A stretch of DNA of 64,000 bases from Calamus simplicifolius (GCA_900491605.1 UESW01003832.1:736619-800618); one strand, 5' to 3'. Positions 1 through 10,480 are shown, counted from the stretch's first letter. Made by a program: numbers and translations. Notes: generated by a model from the letters alone, not told the origin.

Positions 1-1
1 A

Positions 2-1162
2 AACTGTGAAGACTTCTCGGGGACGTCCTTTCTTGTTACACTGCAGAAGCTGCCAGATGCTCTGCTCAGTTGTCTCTTGTCATCTTTAATGCCGCACTGT
101 GATCCTCCGCAACGGAAGTTCCCATTGGAGAGGGGTGTTCTGCCGCCATGGTGGCCCAGCATGAAGGAAAAATGGTGGTCAGAATTGGGCTTGCCAACGA
201 ATCAAGCTCCTCCACCCTACAAGAGGCCACACGACTTGAAGAAGGTTTGGAAGGTAAGGGTCCTGATTGCTATTATCATGCACATGTCGCTGGATACTGA
301 CAAGATCTCTGAGGTGGTGAGGAAATCTAAGGCATTCCAAGATAAGATGTCTTTCAAAGACGGTCAAGTTTGGTCCGCTGCACTTGGTCAAATAAACAAG
401 TGGTACCGGAGCAGGAATGCTGGCCAACAGAATGTTAGATATGCTGCTGCTGCTGCTGATGATTCAATGAATTTGCCTGGCGTTAGTGCTCGTAGTAAGA
501 CAAACGGGATTCTGACTTCCGATGATCATATGGAGGAAGATCAATGGATCGACCGCGCACAGAGGACTGCATCAGATGAGGCAGAATTTTTGATGCATGG
601 CGAAGGAGATGCTGGACGAAATAATTGCTTAAATGGTGATGAAGTGGCTGAGGATCTTGGATTTGCTGGGTTAGGTCATCTCGACTCTGACCTCGTTCCT
701 GTTGATTTCTCCGATATCGGGATTCCAGACGACGAGCTGATGTTGAGAAGAGACCTGATAAGTTCATCCCATGATGATCATATCGGCAACAACAATAACT
801 GGATGCACCAAGAGGGCCTGGTCAGCATGAACCATAATGCTGTTCTTCAGCCAAGTTTGGCTCCTATTACAGATGTTCCCTGGTCAATACCAAGTATGGT
901 TCAGAGTCCTCTTCAGCAGGGAATTGAGATGGAGGACAGCAACCATGGGCGAAGTACTGGAAGGGGAGGCCAAAGAGTTGACGCAATTAACGAGCTGATG
1001 ATTCAGCGCCAGGTTTTCCCAAGCGAGCCATCCATTTCTTTTGGACCGGCACTCTCGGACCAGCCAGCGGCTATGGATGGAGACTCGAGAGTTTCCTCTC
1101 GTATCAACTTTCCCAGCTTCGAGCTGCCAACTCAAGACCTGTCAACCTGGCTTCGGACTTAG
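2..1162 (+). CDS. EIN3-like (EIL) transcription factor, 5' partial
   Basis: EIN3/EIL proteins are nuclear DNA-binding factors that activate ethylene-response genes. The frame is open from base 2 to the TAG at 1160-1162, giving 386 residues in the window with the N-terminus off the left edge. Family landmarks in order (numbered from base 2) are HCDPPQRKFPLERG at about residue 32, the PPWWP block at 48-52, WWSELGLP, then PPPYKRPHDLKKVWKVRVL and the RKSKAFQDKM block. These are core DNA-binding segments of EIN3. After KWYRSRN the tail is acidic, Asn/Gln-rich and poorly conserved (LVPVDFSDIGIPDDE), as expected of the activation region. The tail is shorter and more divergent than in classic EIN3/EIL1, so this may be a diverged EIL clade member. 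The ATG at 89 lies inside the conserved domain and is not the start. No intron is seen in the window part. Confidence 0.9.
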   Translation, partial: NCEDFSGTSFLVTLQKLPDALLSCLLSSLMPHCDPPQRKFPLERGVLPPWWPSMKEKWWSELGLPTNQAPPPYKRPHDLKKVWKVRVLIAIIMHMSLDTDKISEVVRKSKAFQDKMSFKDGQVWSAALGQINKWYRSRNAGQQNVRYAAAAADDSMNLPGVSARSKTNGILTSDDHMEEDQWIDRAQRTASDEAEFLMHGEGDAGRNNCLNGDEVAEDLGFAGLGHLDSDLVPVDFSDIGIPDDELMLRRDLISSSHDDHIGNNNNWMHQEGLVSMNHNAVLQPSLAPITDVPWSIPSMVQSPLQQGIEMEDSNHGRSTGRGGQRVDAINELMIQRQVFPSEPSISFGPALSDQPAAMDGDSRVSSRINFPSFELPTQDLSTWLRT

Positions 1163-1528
1163 AAGTCCAAATATTTGGCATATATATGCAACTCATATGA
1201 AGTTTAGATGACTGCAGTTCTGCTGGAAATGGGCGCCAACTAGACAACAAGGCTAGACGCAGCAGAAGATTTCTTTTTTTATCTTCCTATTCCCATGCAT
1301 CAAAGGTTGTTTAACTTTTTACCATCCTTGAAACTATGGAAACTGAGATGAATGTTTTTTGTTTTTCTTTCTTTTTTTGATATCTGCCAAAATTCACTGA
1401 TGAGGATCATTGGCAAACCAATAAATTTAATCCATGAAACATCTCGCCTCTCCAATGAATCCATCTATCCGGCCAACTGCAGAAAAGAAGGCAAAAATAT
1501 ATAAAAAGTAATTATTTAGTGCAGTAAC
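1163..1528 (+). other. EIL 3' UTR and downstream flank
   Basis: This AT-rich stretch follows the EIL stop and ends at the 5' boundary of the copia element. AATAAA at about 1420 could serve as the polyadenylation signal. Bases 1524-1528 (GTAAC) are the left target-site duplication of the copia element. No ORF of note is present. The copia element begins only 366 bp after the stop codon. Confidence 0.6.
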
Positions 1529-1794
1529 TGTTGAACTATGTGACGTTCATGACAGATTCAAGAAAAAAAAAGAAAGAAACCATTCTATAACTGCATATGA
1601 ATGAGATTATATATATATATATAAAGAAGATAAGGGCCATGGAGCAATAAAGAATGTGTGTAATAGAAACTAAACAAACAAAAAAAGATAGTTTGGATTG
1701 TGAACAAAGAGGTAACACCACAACTAGCATTCAATCCATCGTGGAATCGTCAAGGTAAGTAAATCCAATTCATTCTATTTAGCATGATTCAATA
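1529..1794 (+). repeat. copia 5' LTR
   Basis: It starts TGTTGAAC and ends GATTCAATA, where the 3' LTR has GATTCAACA (C to T). A long block is shared with 27061-27389: the GGAGCAATA region, TAGTTTGGATTGTGAA and CGTGGAATCGTC. It is 63 bp shorter than the 3' LTR, mainly because it lacks a short duplicated segment containing GCCCATGGCAGTTAT. Confidence 0.85.
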
Positions 1795-1795
1795 T

Positions 1796-1808
1796 TGGTA
1801 TCAGAGCC
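1796..1808 (+). other. copia primer binding site
   Basis: TGGTATCAGAGCC directly follows the 5' LTR. It is the standard plant Ty1/copia PBS, complementary to the 3' end of initiator methionine tRNA, where minus-strand DNA synthesis is primed. Confidence 0.9.
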
Positions 1809-2120
1809 ACATTGATGATTCCCTTGTTGATTTTTTGCTCCGTATTAAGTTAACCACAGTGGCTATTATGATCCAATTTTTTTTATTAACTTGATGTGCG
1901 TTGTGCCATAAGAGTTACATATTCTTAAACAAGGAAATACAGGTTTTAAAATAGTATATAGATCATTAATTTTGGATAAGTATAGAGAAAGATATACTCT
2001 TCCGAAAATAGCATCTTAAAAACTGTCAACTTGGATAGTACTCGTGAAGCCAACTTTTGGTCTTTGTTCTAGTTTATATAATATAATTCATATAAAATAA
2101 TTTATGTATTATAAAACTAA
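1809..2120 (+). other. copia untranslated leader, first part
   Basis: AT-rich sequence between the copia PBS and the insertion point of E1, with no coding frame. The leader resumes after E1 at 17046. Confidence 0.6.
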
Positions 2121-2174
2121 AGATCTATTGGGGGGTAAAATCGACATTGCATTAATATCCATGCGAGGCGGCTA

Positions 2175-2510
2175 AGGCCGACCTCTTCCCTAGCTCGGCT
2201 CCTTCCGGGCTTCCCTAGCTCGGCTCCTTCCGGGCTTCCATAGCTCGGCCCTTCCGGGCTTCCCTAGCTCGGCTCCTTCCGGGCTTCCATAGCTCGGCCC
2301 TTCCGGGCTTCCATAGCTCGGCTCCTTCCGGGCTTCCCTAGCTCGGCCCTTCCGGGCTTCCCTAGCTCGGCTCCTTCCGGGCTTCCCTAGCTCGGCCCTT
2401 CCGGGCTTCCCTAGCTCGGCTCCTTCCGGGCTTCCATAGCTCGGCCCTTCCGGGCTCCCCTAGCTCGGCTCCTTCCAGGCTTCCCTGGCTCGGCTCCTTC
2501 CCGAACTCTC
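2175..2510. repeat. U3 tandem array (25-26 bp unit)
   Basis: About 13 imperfect copies of a unit built on AGCTCGGCTCCTTCCGGGCT, with variants CCCTTCCGGG and CCATAG. The same array occurs in the E1 3' LTR (15995-16350) and, reversed, in both E2 LTRs. Copy number differs between LTRs. Confidence 0.9.
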
Positions 2511-2844
2511 GTAGCTTGCTTCCCCCCCGAGCCTCTATGACCCGGCTTCATCAAGCAATCCACAACCTAATACCTACCTCCGCGGAACCTGACGCAGGAG
2601 AGCCCAGGCTTACCAGAAGGATATCCAAGATAAGGAATCATGTCGAGACGTGGCCTAGAGCCTATCATAACTGCCCCAGGTCTACTCGATCGGATCTCGA
2701 GACATCAAGGTGCTCTCCCAGCCGTCGATCCCCTAACAAACAGGATACGGATTCCACGGCTCCACAGCGGCCTGATTCTATCCACCTCCGTATTCTAACA
2801 ACTTCTGAACCTTCCAGAAGACGCTCAAGGTCCAGGTGACAGTC

Positions 2845-2850
2845 TATAAA
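2845..2850 (+). promoter_or_regulatory. E1 5' LTR TATA box
   Basis: TATAAA in the context AGTCTATAAATTGG. The same position is kept in the E1 3' LTR (16685-16690) and in the E2 5' LTR (reverse strand). It marks the probable U3/R boundary some 25-30 bp downstream. Confidence 0.65.
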
Positions 2851-3202
2851 TTGGCCACTCCTAGATTCCCTCAGGTACGTAACTCCTTACGCAAACACAC
2901 GCATCTTTTTGGCACACTGACACGTGCGTTCTCACCCTCACGGCTCTCTCCGGCGGCTCGTTGGTGCTCTTCCCCTCTGGAGCTCTTGATTGGCCGTCCC
3001 CGGAGAGGTCTCCCGAAGAGATCCACCTCCTCATTATCTGGTTGATCGCCAATTTCTTCTCCATTGACTTGAGCATCGGAGGGTCTTCCGCGGAGGGCCA
3101 ACCCCAATGCCTCTCGCGCGAGGACTTTTTGTGCAGGTCCGCCCCCCTTCCCTGGAGATCGACCGCGCTCGAGTCGGAGGACGGATCCCGGCAGCAACAG
3201 AT

Positions 3203-3219
3203 TGGCGCTAGAGGAAGGG
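3203..3219 (+). other. E1 primer binding site
   Basis: TGGCGCTAGAGGAAGGG begins 3 bp after the LTR end. It starts with TGG, the complement of a tRNA 3' CCA. E2 (reverse strand, about 41541-41553) and E3 (TGGCACTAGAGGAAGGG at 48141) keep it. I did not identify the tRNA. Confidence 0.75.
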
Positions 3220-3284
3220 TCTCAAGTCCCGTCAAAACTTGAAAAGAGGAGATAAGGATCAAAATCCAGAGCAGAACCTCTCTA

Positions 3285-4705
3285 ATGGCCAACCGGAGGA
3301 GAGCAACCTCAGAAGCCCAAGATCAGGCCGCTTCCCAGAGGCCAGATCCAACGAGCGGTATAGCGCCGCAACCACCACCAGTCGAAACTCCGTCACCGCC
3401 CGCTATCCCGGTGACCCAGGACCAGTTCGCTACACTGGTCCAACAAGTACAGGCCCTTACCCACCTGGTTCAAGAGCGCCTTGCGCCTCCTCCTGCTTTG
3501 CACCTTCAGAAGGAGGCAGCGATTCCTTCCTCACCGGCAACCTCCTCCTCTGATCCGCACGAATCCGCGGATCCCCCACATCGGCCCAGAGGAGACAAAC
3601 CAGTCCCACGAGACGGTTATGATAGAGATCCTCCCAGATCTCGGTGAGCCCGATCCCTCTCCCCAGTGACATCTCACCATGACTCGACGCCATCCTTGCA
3701 ATTCCCACGCCCGGCTCCTCCTCTGACCGGCAAAGAAGAGATCCATCGGCAGATCCAGGAGATGCGTCAGGAGCTGGACGCCGCCAAGCAGGCCCATCCG
3801 CCCAGCCCAAGGCGAAACAGGGCATCCCTTTCTCTAAGGGGATCATGGAGGAAGTGATTCCCTCCCATGTCAAGTTACCGGCCGTCGAACCCTATCACGG
3901 CTCTTCTGACCCAGATGACCATCTCAGCAGCTTCCGATCAATTATGATGTTCCATGGAGCATCTGATGCGGTCCTCTGCCGCGCCTTCCCCTCCACCCTC
4001 AGAGGATCCGCCCGAACCTGGTTCAATGCCTTGAAGCCGGGTTCCATTGATTCATTCGACGAGCTGAGCCACCTTTTTATTGGCCAGTTCGTCAGCAGTC
4101 GCCGCCACCGATAAAGATCAGACTCCCTCTCCAAAGTCAAGCAGAGAGAGGGGGAGTCCTTGAGGAGTTACCTTGGCCGTTTCAACAAGGCCATGTTGGA
4201 AGTGGACCACCTTAATCATGAGGTGGCCATGTCTGCTTTGGCGGGGGAGTTTTGAAGGAAAGCGACTTCTACCTAGCAATGGAGGTCAGCTACCCCCCAG
4301 CCTATCTGATATGATGGCCCTGGCGGACAAGTACGCGAGGGTCGAGGAATCACGGAGAATTGCCCACGCTGAGCAGGCAAAGAAGCAAGAGCCCAAAGTC
4401 CCCGACAGGCACCGTCCCGCCCGGCGGCTAAGTCCACCTCGCCGCCAAAGAGTCCCTCTGCCGCCTCCAAGGAATCGCTCCCGCAGTCCTCCTAGGCAAT
4501 TTGATAGCTATACTTTGCTGGCTGTGCCCCGAGCGCAAATCCTTATGTAAATAGAGCGCCAGCTTCCCCGGCCAGTACCTCTCCGAGGGAATCCGACCCG
4601 AAGAGATCCCGCCAAGTACTGCCGTTACCACCGGGAGCACGGCCATGACACTGAAGAATGCTGGCAGTTGAAGAATGAGATTGAGAGGCTGATTCGGCGG
4701 GGATG
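3285..4705 (+). pseudogene. E1 gag (capsid/nucleocapsid), frameshifted
   Basis: Gag packages element RNA. The start MANRRRATSEAQ at 3285 matches the equivalent starts in E2 and E3. The first frame closes at 3647. The capsid-like core (SHVKLPAVEPYHG, SFRSIMMFHGASD, GSARTWFNALKPGSID; Retrotrans_gag type) continues in another frame from 3845 and hits TAA at 4112-4114. The tail KYCRYHREHGHDTEECW near 4608 is an unusual C-x2-H-x4-H-x4-C knuckle in place of CCHC. At least three frame breaks separate these pieces. Confidence 0.85.
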
Positions 4706-5548
4706 ACTAGATCAGTTCAGAAGGGCTCCCGAGCCACAACAGCAGGAGGTGACCGCCAGCCCGAGCTTCAACAACCTCCTCCCCCACCGAATCCGCCCAT
4801 AATTGGCTGCATTAATATGATTGAGGAGGCCGGCGGATCGAGCCCCAGAGACGACGGTGATAGATCAAGACCTAAGAAGGCACGGATGGGCGAACTCTCC
4901 TTCTCCGATGATGATCTTCTTGGGATACAGCTCCCCCACGATGACGCGCTAGTTGTATCCCTTAACTTGAACAACTATGATGTAAGCCAAATTCTAGTTG
5001 ATAGTGGAAGTTCGGTAAATGTTTTGTACCTCGGTGTGTTTGCCAGGATGAAATTACTCGTAGAAAATCTTCGAGCCGTGGATTCCACCTTGATAGGATT
5101 CACAGGCGACGTCGTCGTCCCGGAAGGGGTCGTCACCCTGACGGTTCGCGCGGGAACTTGGTCCCTTGTGACCATTGTTCAGACAGACTTTCTAGTGACC
5201 AACCTCAGATCCCCCTATAATGCAATATTCGGCAGGCCCGGTCTGATGTCCCTCAAGGCGGTTGTCTCCATCCCGCACCTGTCCATGAAGTTTCCCACCG
5301 AACGAGGAATTCGAGTTGTTCGAGGGAGTCAGGCCATGGCTCGGCAGTGCTTTGTTACAAGCCTTCAGTCTAGAATGCCGGAGGTTGATGGGCTGGATGC
5401 TCGCGAGGACTTCGCCGAACAAAGGGGAGAACCGGCGGAGGAGTTAGGAGGTACCACTGGACGAAGCTCGACCCGACCGAACCATCAAAATTGGGTCGCT
5501 GCTCAAAGGAGAGCCTCGACACAGATTGATCGATTTCCTCTGAAGTAA
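4703..5548 (+). pseudogene. E1 aspartic protease region
   Basis: A 281-codon open stretch holds the retroviral-type aspartic protease. The catalytic motif is DSGSS at about residue 100 (bases 5000-5014), preceded by a hydrophobic strand (SQILV) and followed by VNVLYLGVFARM. The downstream flap and second-half motif LRSPYNAIFGRPGL is clear. The protease cuts the Gag-Pol polyprotein. The open frame starts just after the gag knuckle. The linker to RT is frameshifted at about 5450 and stops at 5546. Confidence 0.85.
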
Positions 5549-5579
5549 TGCTGACATCTTCGCCTGGTCCACCTCCGAC

Positions 5580-6354
5580 ATGCCAGGGATCAGCCCCGAG
5601 GTTCTCGTCCATCATCTCAACGTGGACGAGATGCACCGTCCGGTTAAGCAGAAGAAGAGAAGCTTCACTCCAGAGCGACAAAAGGCCATCGAGGAAGAGG
5701 TGGACAAACTCATCAAGGCCAATTTTATCCGAGAGGTAAATTACCCGAGCTGGCTATCAAATGTCATCATGGTGAAAAAGTCGAACGGCAAATGGAGAAT
5801 CTGCATCAACTTCACCGACCTCAACAAGGCCTGCCCGAAGGACAGCTTCCCCCTCCCTCGGATTGACCAGCTCGTGGATGCCACCTCAGGCCACCAGATG
5901 CTGTCATTCATGGATGCCTATTCTAGCTACAATCAGATCCGAATGGCCCCTGAAGATGAAGAAAAGACCACCTTCATAACCGACCGAGGTACTTACTGTT
6001 ACCGCGTAATGCCTTTTGGTCTTAAAAATGCAGGTGCCACCTACCAGAGGCTGGTCAACAAAGTGTTCAAGGAACAGATCGACCGAAATATGGAGGTGTA
6101 CGTGGACGACATGCTGGTTAAAAGCAAGGAGGCTTCACGACATGTTGAGGACCTCGCGGAGAGCTTCGCCACGCTGCGCAAGTACGGGATGAGACTCAAC
6201 CCGACCAAATGTGCCTTCGGTGTCAACTCGGGGAAATTCCTCGGCTTCATGGTCTCCCAGCGAGGTATCGAAGCCAACCCCCAGAAGATCCAAGCTCTCC
6301 AACAAATGGCGCCCCCGGCATCTGTCAAAGAGGTCCAGCGCCTAACCGGAGAAT
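5580..6354 (+). pseudogene. E1 reverse transcriptase domain
   Basis: A single open frame covers the RT palm and fingers. Motifs in order are SNVIMVKKSNGKWRICINF, FPLPRIDQLVDA, FMDAYSSYNQI, MPFGLKNAGATYQRLV and the catalytic YVDD (6099-6110), then GKFLGFMVSQRGIEANP. These are typical of Ty3/gypsy. A one-base loss at about 6352 closes the frame where E2 and E3 read on into RNaseH. RT copies element RNA into cDNA in the virus-like particle. Confidence 0.92.
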
Positions 6355-7500
6355 AGCGGCCCTAAACCGCTTCGTGGCGCGGTCGGCCGAGAGATGCCTC
6401 CCCTTCTTCAAAACTCTCCGATCGGCTAAAAACTTCCAGTGGACTCCCGAATGTCAAAGGTCATTTCAAGATCTCAAGAAGTACCTCGGCTCGCCTCCGC
6501 TCCTCAGCAGTCCGACCCCAGGAGAGACCCTATTCTTGTACCTAGCTGTTTCGGAAGGTGCAGTCTGCTCGGTGCTGATCAAGGAAGAAGGCAAAGTCCA
6601 AAAGCCGATCTACTATGTCAGCAGGCTGCTCCGCGATGCGGAGACGAGGTACAGCAGAATTGAGAAGATGGTGCTGGCCTTAATTACCTCAGTTCAAAAG
6701 CTGCGGCCGTACTTTCAAGCACATTCTGTGACGGTCCTGACAGACCAACCCATCAAGGCGGTAGTCCACCGTCCTGAGACATCGGGAAGAATGACCAAAT
6801 GGGCCGTCGAGCTAAGTGAGCATGACATACACTTCCAGCCTCGCCCAGCCATCAAAGCTCAGGTGCTGGCTGACTTCCTCCTCGAGTGTACCATCCCGGA
6901 GGACGGTTCTACCCCAGACTCCCCCGAGGAACCAAAAGCTGGAGCCCGGTGGCTCCTCCACGTCGACGGGTCATCTAATGCCCATCGCTCCGGTGCGGGC
7001 CTAGTTCTTACCAGTCCAGAGGGGATAACCTTTGAATATGGCGTCCGATTCTCCTTCCCGGCCTCCAACAACGAAGCCTAGTACGAAGCCCTATTAGCCG
7101 GCCTCCGGATCGCCCGCAACTTGAAGGTGGAGAAGCTCAGTGCCTTCACCGACTCTCAGCTGGTAGCCGGCCACGTTCGGGGAGAGTTTGAGGCCTGGGA
7201 GCCGAACATGATTCGATATCTCTAGGAGGTACGGATCCTACTTCCCCATTTTATCGAATTCGAAATTACTCAGATTCCCAGATCTGAGAACGCCCGCGCC
7301 GACCTACTTTCCCGACTGGCAACCGCGGAAACGATGGATGCCGAGCAAAATTCCACCTGGAGACTTTGGAAAAGCCCAGCATCGCGGAGACAGACCGAAT
7401 AATGCAAGTTGAGGCCGAACCATCTTTGTTCGACCCTATCCTCAAATACCTCAAAGAAGGATCGCTCCGTCCGACCGAAGAGAAGCTAGAAAGCTGAGGC
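6355..7500 (+). pseudogene. E1 RNaseH plus second, archaeal-type RNaseH
   Basis: Two RNaseH modules follow RT. The first (LFLYLAVSEGAVCSVLI, KPIYYVSRLLRDAETRY, VLTDQPIKAVV) is the usual gypsy RNaseH. The second begins WLLHVDGSSNAHRSGAGLVL, has SNNEA and continues TDSQLVAGHV, as in the archaeal-type RNaseH acquired by Tat elements (RVT_3 type). A TAG at 7079-7081 cuts the second module. A further TAG at 7223-7225 replaces a Gln codon present in E2 and E3, and frameshifts follow at about 7360 and 7480. Confidence 0.85.
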
Positions 7501-7556
7501 TGCAGGCCACTCATTACGTATTGGTTGACCACCAGCTTTACAAATGATCTTTTTCC

Positions 7557-8656
7557 ATGCCGCTGCTCAGATGCCTTCGCCCATCCGAGGCAGATTATGC
7601 TATGCGCGAGGTACATGAAGGGATTTGCGGAAACCATTTGGAAGGTCGGTCCCTATGCCACAAAGTGCTACGACAAGGCTACTACTGGCCGACCATGCAG
7701 AAAGACGCAGACGACCTAGTCCGAGCCTGCGACCCCTGCCAGAGGCATTCGAGCATCCAAAGGCTCCCTTCCGCTGAGCTAATTTCCATATCCTCCGCTT
7801 GGCCCTTCGCCAAATGGGGGATGGACATTCTCGGCCCATTCCCGCTTGCCACAGGACAGCGAAAATTTCTATTTGTCGCCATTGACTACTTCACCAAATG
7901 GGTCGAGACGGAAGCAGTTGCGCAGATTACCAAAGCCCGGGCCAGAGATTTTGTTTGGAGGTCTATCATCTGCCGATTCGGCCTCCTGCATACCATAATC
8001 ACTGACAACGGCAAGCAGTTTGATAACTCCAAATTCCGTCAGTTCTGTGAGGAATACGGAATCCGTCACCACCTTACTTCGGTCGGCCACCCACAAGCCA
8101 ACGGAGCGGCCGAAGTGACCAACAGAACCCTCCTCCAGGGAATCAAAGCTCGCCTCTCCAGAGCCCAAGGCAGGTGGGCGGATGAGCTACATCACGTCTT
8201 ATGGGCCTACCGCACAACCCCAAGAATCCCGACAGGTGAAACCCCTTTTCGGATGGCTTTCGGTACGGAGGCCATTATTCCTGTGGAAGTCGGTCTCCCA
8301 TCATTGCGGGTGGAAAGCTACTCGGAGGAAGCTAGCAACGAGCAGCTCCGCACCAACCTCGACTTGGTGAAAGAAGTTAGGGAGAAGGCCCAGATCAGAA
8401 TGGCTACTTATCAACAAAGGGTGGCCCGTTACCATGCTTCTAGAGTCAAAGGGAAGGCCTTCCTACCCGGCGACCTTGTCCTCCGAAAGGCCTCTGTTTC
8501 TAAGCCGCTGGAACAAGGAAAGCTGGCGCCAACTGGGAGGGCCCGTACCAAGTAGCGGAGATCATCCGGCCGGGGACCTACAAGCTACAAGATTTGGATG
8601 GGAAATCCATTCCTCGGACGTGGAATTCGGACAATCTCCGAAAATATTATCAATAG
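7557..8656 (+). pseudogene. E1 integrase
   Basis: Integrase inserts cDNA into the genome. The HHCC zinc finger (HEGICGNH ... CDPCQRH), the core and the C-terminal part are all present. Catalytic residues are D at 7824 (MDILGPF), D at 8004 (TDNGKQF) and E at 8112 (NGAAEVTNR). One frame is open to 8555, but a base change near 8530 shifts it before the GPY-like end. The family stop is TAG at 8654-8656 by comparison with E3. The N-terminal start is set by the upstream frameshift, not by a true initiator. Confidence 0.88.
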
Positions 8657-9208
8657 GGTACGTCTTCTTCAAATTTATTTTCATATGCCTCATTATATCT
8701 TCCTGTCGGCACATTTTCCTCAATGCAAATCATTATGCACTACATCACCATAGATTGCAAAAGAAACAGTAAAAATTTCTTCGGGTTAAAACGCCGGCTG
8801 AAAGCCAAGGTACGTAGGCCTCGATCAAGAATGAGGGACTTCCAAATAGCCCCCGAAAATCCCGCCGGTTTAAAACAAAGCACGCTGAGCAAAAAACCAT
8901 TGGCACGCAAAAGAAAGGGCCCCTTTAGCCCCGCGTAGTCGGCCAAAAGCCCCGAACAAAGCCAAGGAATGCCCCCTCTGCTAAGATCTTCGGGTAACGC
9001 CCCTATAACCCAACGATCAAAGCATCTACTTCGATGCGTGAACCAGTGGAACCACGCCGACTCCCTAACTATTACGCAAATGACATGTTTAAAAGAAGAC
9101 TCTCGAGAAATAAAGATTATAGCTTCTTTGTATTGATCCAAGAGGGGGAGCACATGAAAAGGGGCAAGAAAAGCGGAAGCACAAAATGAAAATAGCCGAG
9201 GCCCTAAG
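8657..9208. other. E1 pol-to-antisense-unit spacer
   Basis: No gene or tandem array is seen. In E2 the corresponding gap carries the 63-bp array C. AAATAAAG near 9108 lies on the + strand and might serve pol transcripts. Confidence 0.4.
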
Positions 9209-9511
9209 TCAAGGGTCGGAGTTGCTTTCGGACGCCAGCAGGCCCTCCAAGCGCTCGGTGAGGTCAGCAACCTGCTGACGCAGCGATTCAGCCTCCTCCC
9301 TCTGCCGGTCTATCACCCGGCGCAGGGCCTCCACCTCCTTGGTCGTGATGTCCATATATTCCTCTGCGACCTTCGCAAGCTGCTGGTTACTCACGAGGGC
9401 CGACGCCAGGCCCAATCCGTCGACGGTAACGGAGGTACGCCTCCCCTCCGATTGAAGCAGGCCGATGAGTGAGGTGCGCAACTCACTAAATGATCGTCCT
9501 GGGAAGGCCAT
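9209..9511 (-). CDS. E1 antisense unit 3: small coiled-coil ORF
   Basis: A 100-codon intact ORF lies opposite to pol, starting at the ATG at 9511 (MAFPGRSF). It contains EEYMDITTKEVEALRR and DRQREEAESLRQQ, a strongly predicted coiled coil of about 50 residues with leucine heptads, and ends in an acidic ESNSDP. I chose this ATG over one at 9562 because a TATA box covers 9562-9569 and E2 and E3 start at the equivalent ATG. Homologues sit at 34322-34711 (E2, broken) and 59352-59597 (E3, 81 codons). No known family was recognised. A role in binding another coiled-coil protein, such as the tail of antisense unit 1, is only a guess. Confidence 0.55.
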   Translation of the reverse strand: MAFPGRSFSELRTSLIGLLQSEGRRTSVTVDGLGLASALVSNQQLAKVAEEYMDITTKEVEALRRVIDRQREEAESLRQQVADLTERLEGLLASESNSDP

Positions 9512-9561
9512 TGTTTCAGAGCTTAAACCGAGGGATGGCTGAGGCCGATACCCCTCGGTCA

Positions 9562-9569
9562 TATTTATA
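9562..9569 (-). promoter_or_regulatory. TATA box of E1 antisense unit 3
   Basis: TATAAATA on the minus strand, about 50 bp upstream of the ATG at 9511. E2 has the same box at 34267-34274 and E3 a TTTAAATAT at 59661-59669, each a similar distance from its ATG. Confidence 0.6.
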
Positions 9570-9969
9570 CTCGTTGGGCGGGTATCTCAGTCGGTCGCGC
9601 CATAGCCGCCGACCCGTAAGAGCTTGCCACGTATCGTCATTTCAAAGGCTGCAAAATCCGAGGTGCCATGCCCCATCCCGAGTAAGATCGGTAAGTGTGG
9701 ACTGACTGATCGGGAATTCCCCCGAGCAGACTACCCTCCGATCTGCCGCCCCAGCAATAAATGCATACGGCATTTCCCCGAGCTTCCTTTTTGGGAAAAA
9801 CAGAGGGAAGAAGTCCGGCATTCGGCCAATAACCTGCCCCCTCGGGAAGAGTAGCGTCACTAAGCAAAAATCGTGACAATATGCTAGCTCGTATCGACCT
9901 GTGCCCATCGCCAAGCACCGCATAGACATAGCACCGTGGCCCACAATGATAACTGAATCGCTCCATTGA

Positions 9970-10480
9970 GCCAAAATCTCCGAACCGTGGCAGGGCCAAG
10001 TAAAGTATTCTCCGAACCTCGGCCGGACCGAGCAACAAAATCTCTGAACCTTGGCAGGGCCAAGTAAAATATTCTCCGAACCTCGGCTGGGCCGAGCGAT
10101 AGTTTCTCCGAACCTCGGCAGGGCCGAGCAACAGTACCTCTGAACCTCGGCTGGGCCGAGCTAAAAATTCTCTGAACCTCGGCAGGGCCGAGAAACAGTA
10201 CCTCCGAACCTCGGCTGGGCCGAGCTAAAAATTCTCCGAACCTCAGCGAGGCCGAGCTAACAAAATCTCCGAACCTTGGCAGGGCCAAGTAAAATATTCT
10301 CCGAACCTCGGCTGGGCCAAGCGACAGTTTCTCCGAACCTCGGCAGGGCCGAGCAACAGTACCTCCGAACCTCGGCTGGGCCGAGCTAAAAATTCTCCGA
10401 ACCTCGGCGGGGCCGAGCTAACAATTCTTCGAACCTTGGCAGGGCCAAGTGAAACATTCTCCAAACCTTGGCAAAGCCAA
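9970..10480. repeat. E1 array B: hairpin tandem repeat (about 31 bp unit)
   Basis: About 16 units of the form CTCCGAACCTCGGCAGGGCC plus a short variable linker. Nearly every unit holds a 6-bp-stem hairpin with a 3-nt loop, CTCGGC-AGG/TGG-GCCGAG (10082-10096, 10114-10128) or CTTGGC-AGG-GCCAAG (10050-10064). Both stem arms change together. Confidence 0.88.

Larger units (their letters stand above)
2126..3199 (+). repeat. E1 5' LTR
   Basis: It begins TATTGGGGGG (TG to TA, against TGTTGGGGGG in the 3' LTR) and ends GCAGCAACA. U3 carries a tandem array at about 2175-2510. A TATA box TATAAA lies at 2845-2850, followed by R-U5 with the block CGAGTCGGAGGACGGATCC. The LTR would drive + strand transcription of gag-pol. 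Confidence 0.9.

Noticed and set aside
89..1162. EIL as a complete gene starting at ATG 89
   Set aside because: The frame is open to the left edge, and conserved EIN3 residues lie upstream of the ATG (LQKLPDALLS), so the start is outside the window.
1536..1730. 64-codon minus-strand ORF
   Set aside because: It lies wholly inside the copia 5' LTR and has no conserved counterpart in the 3' LTR.
1796..1808. tRNA gene fragment
   Set aside because: The match is only the 13-nt primer binding site; no cloverleaf can be formed from the flanks.
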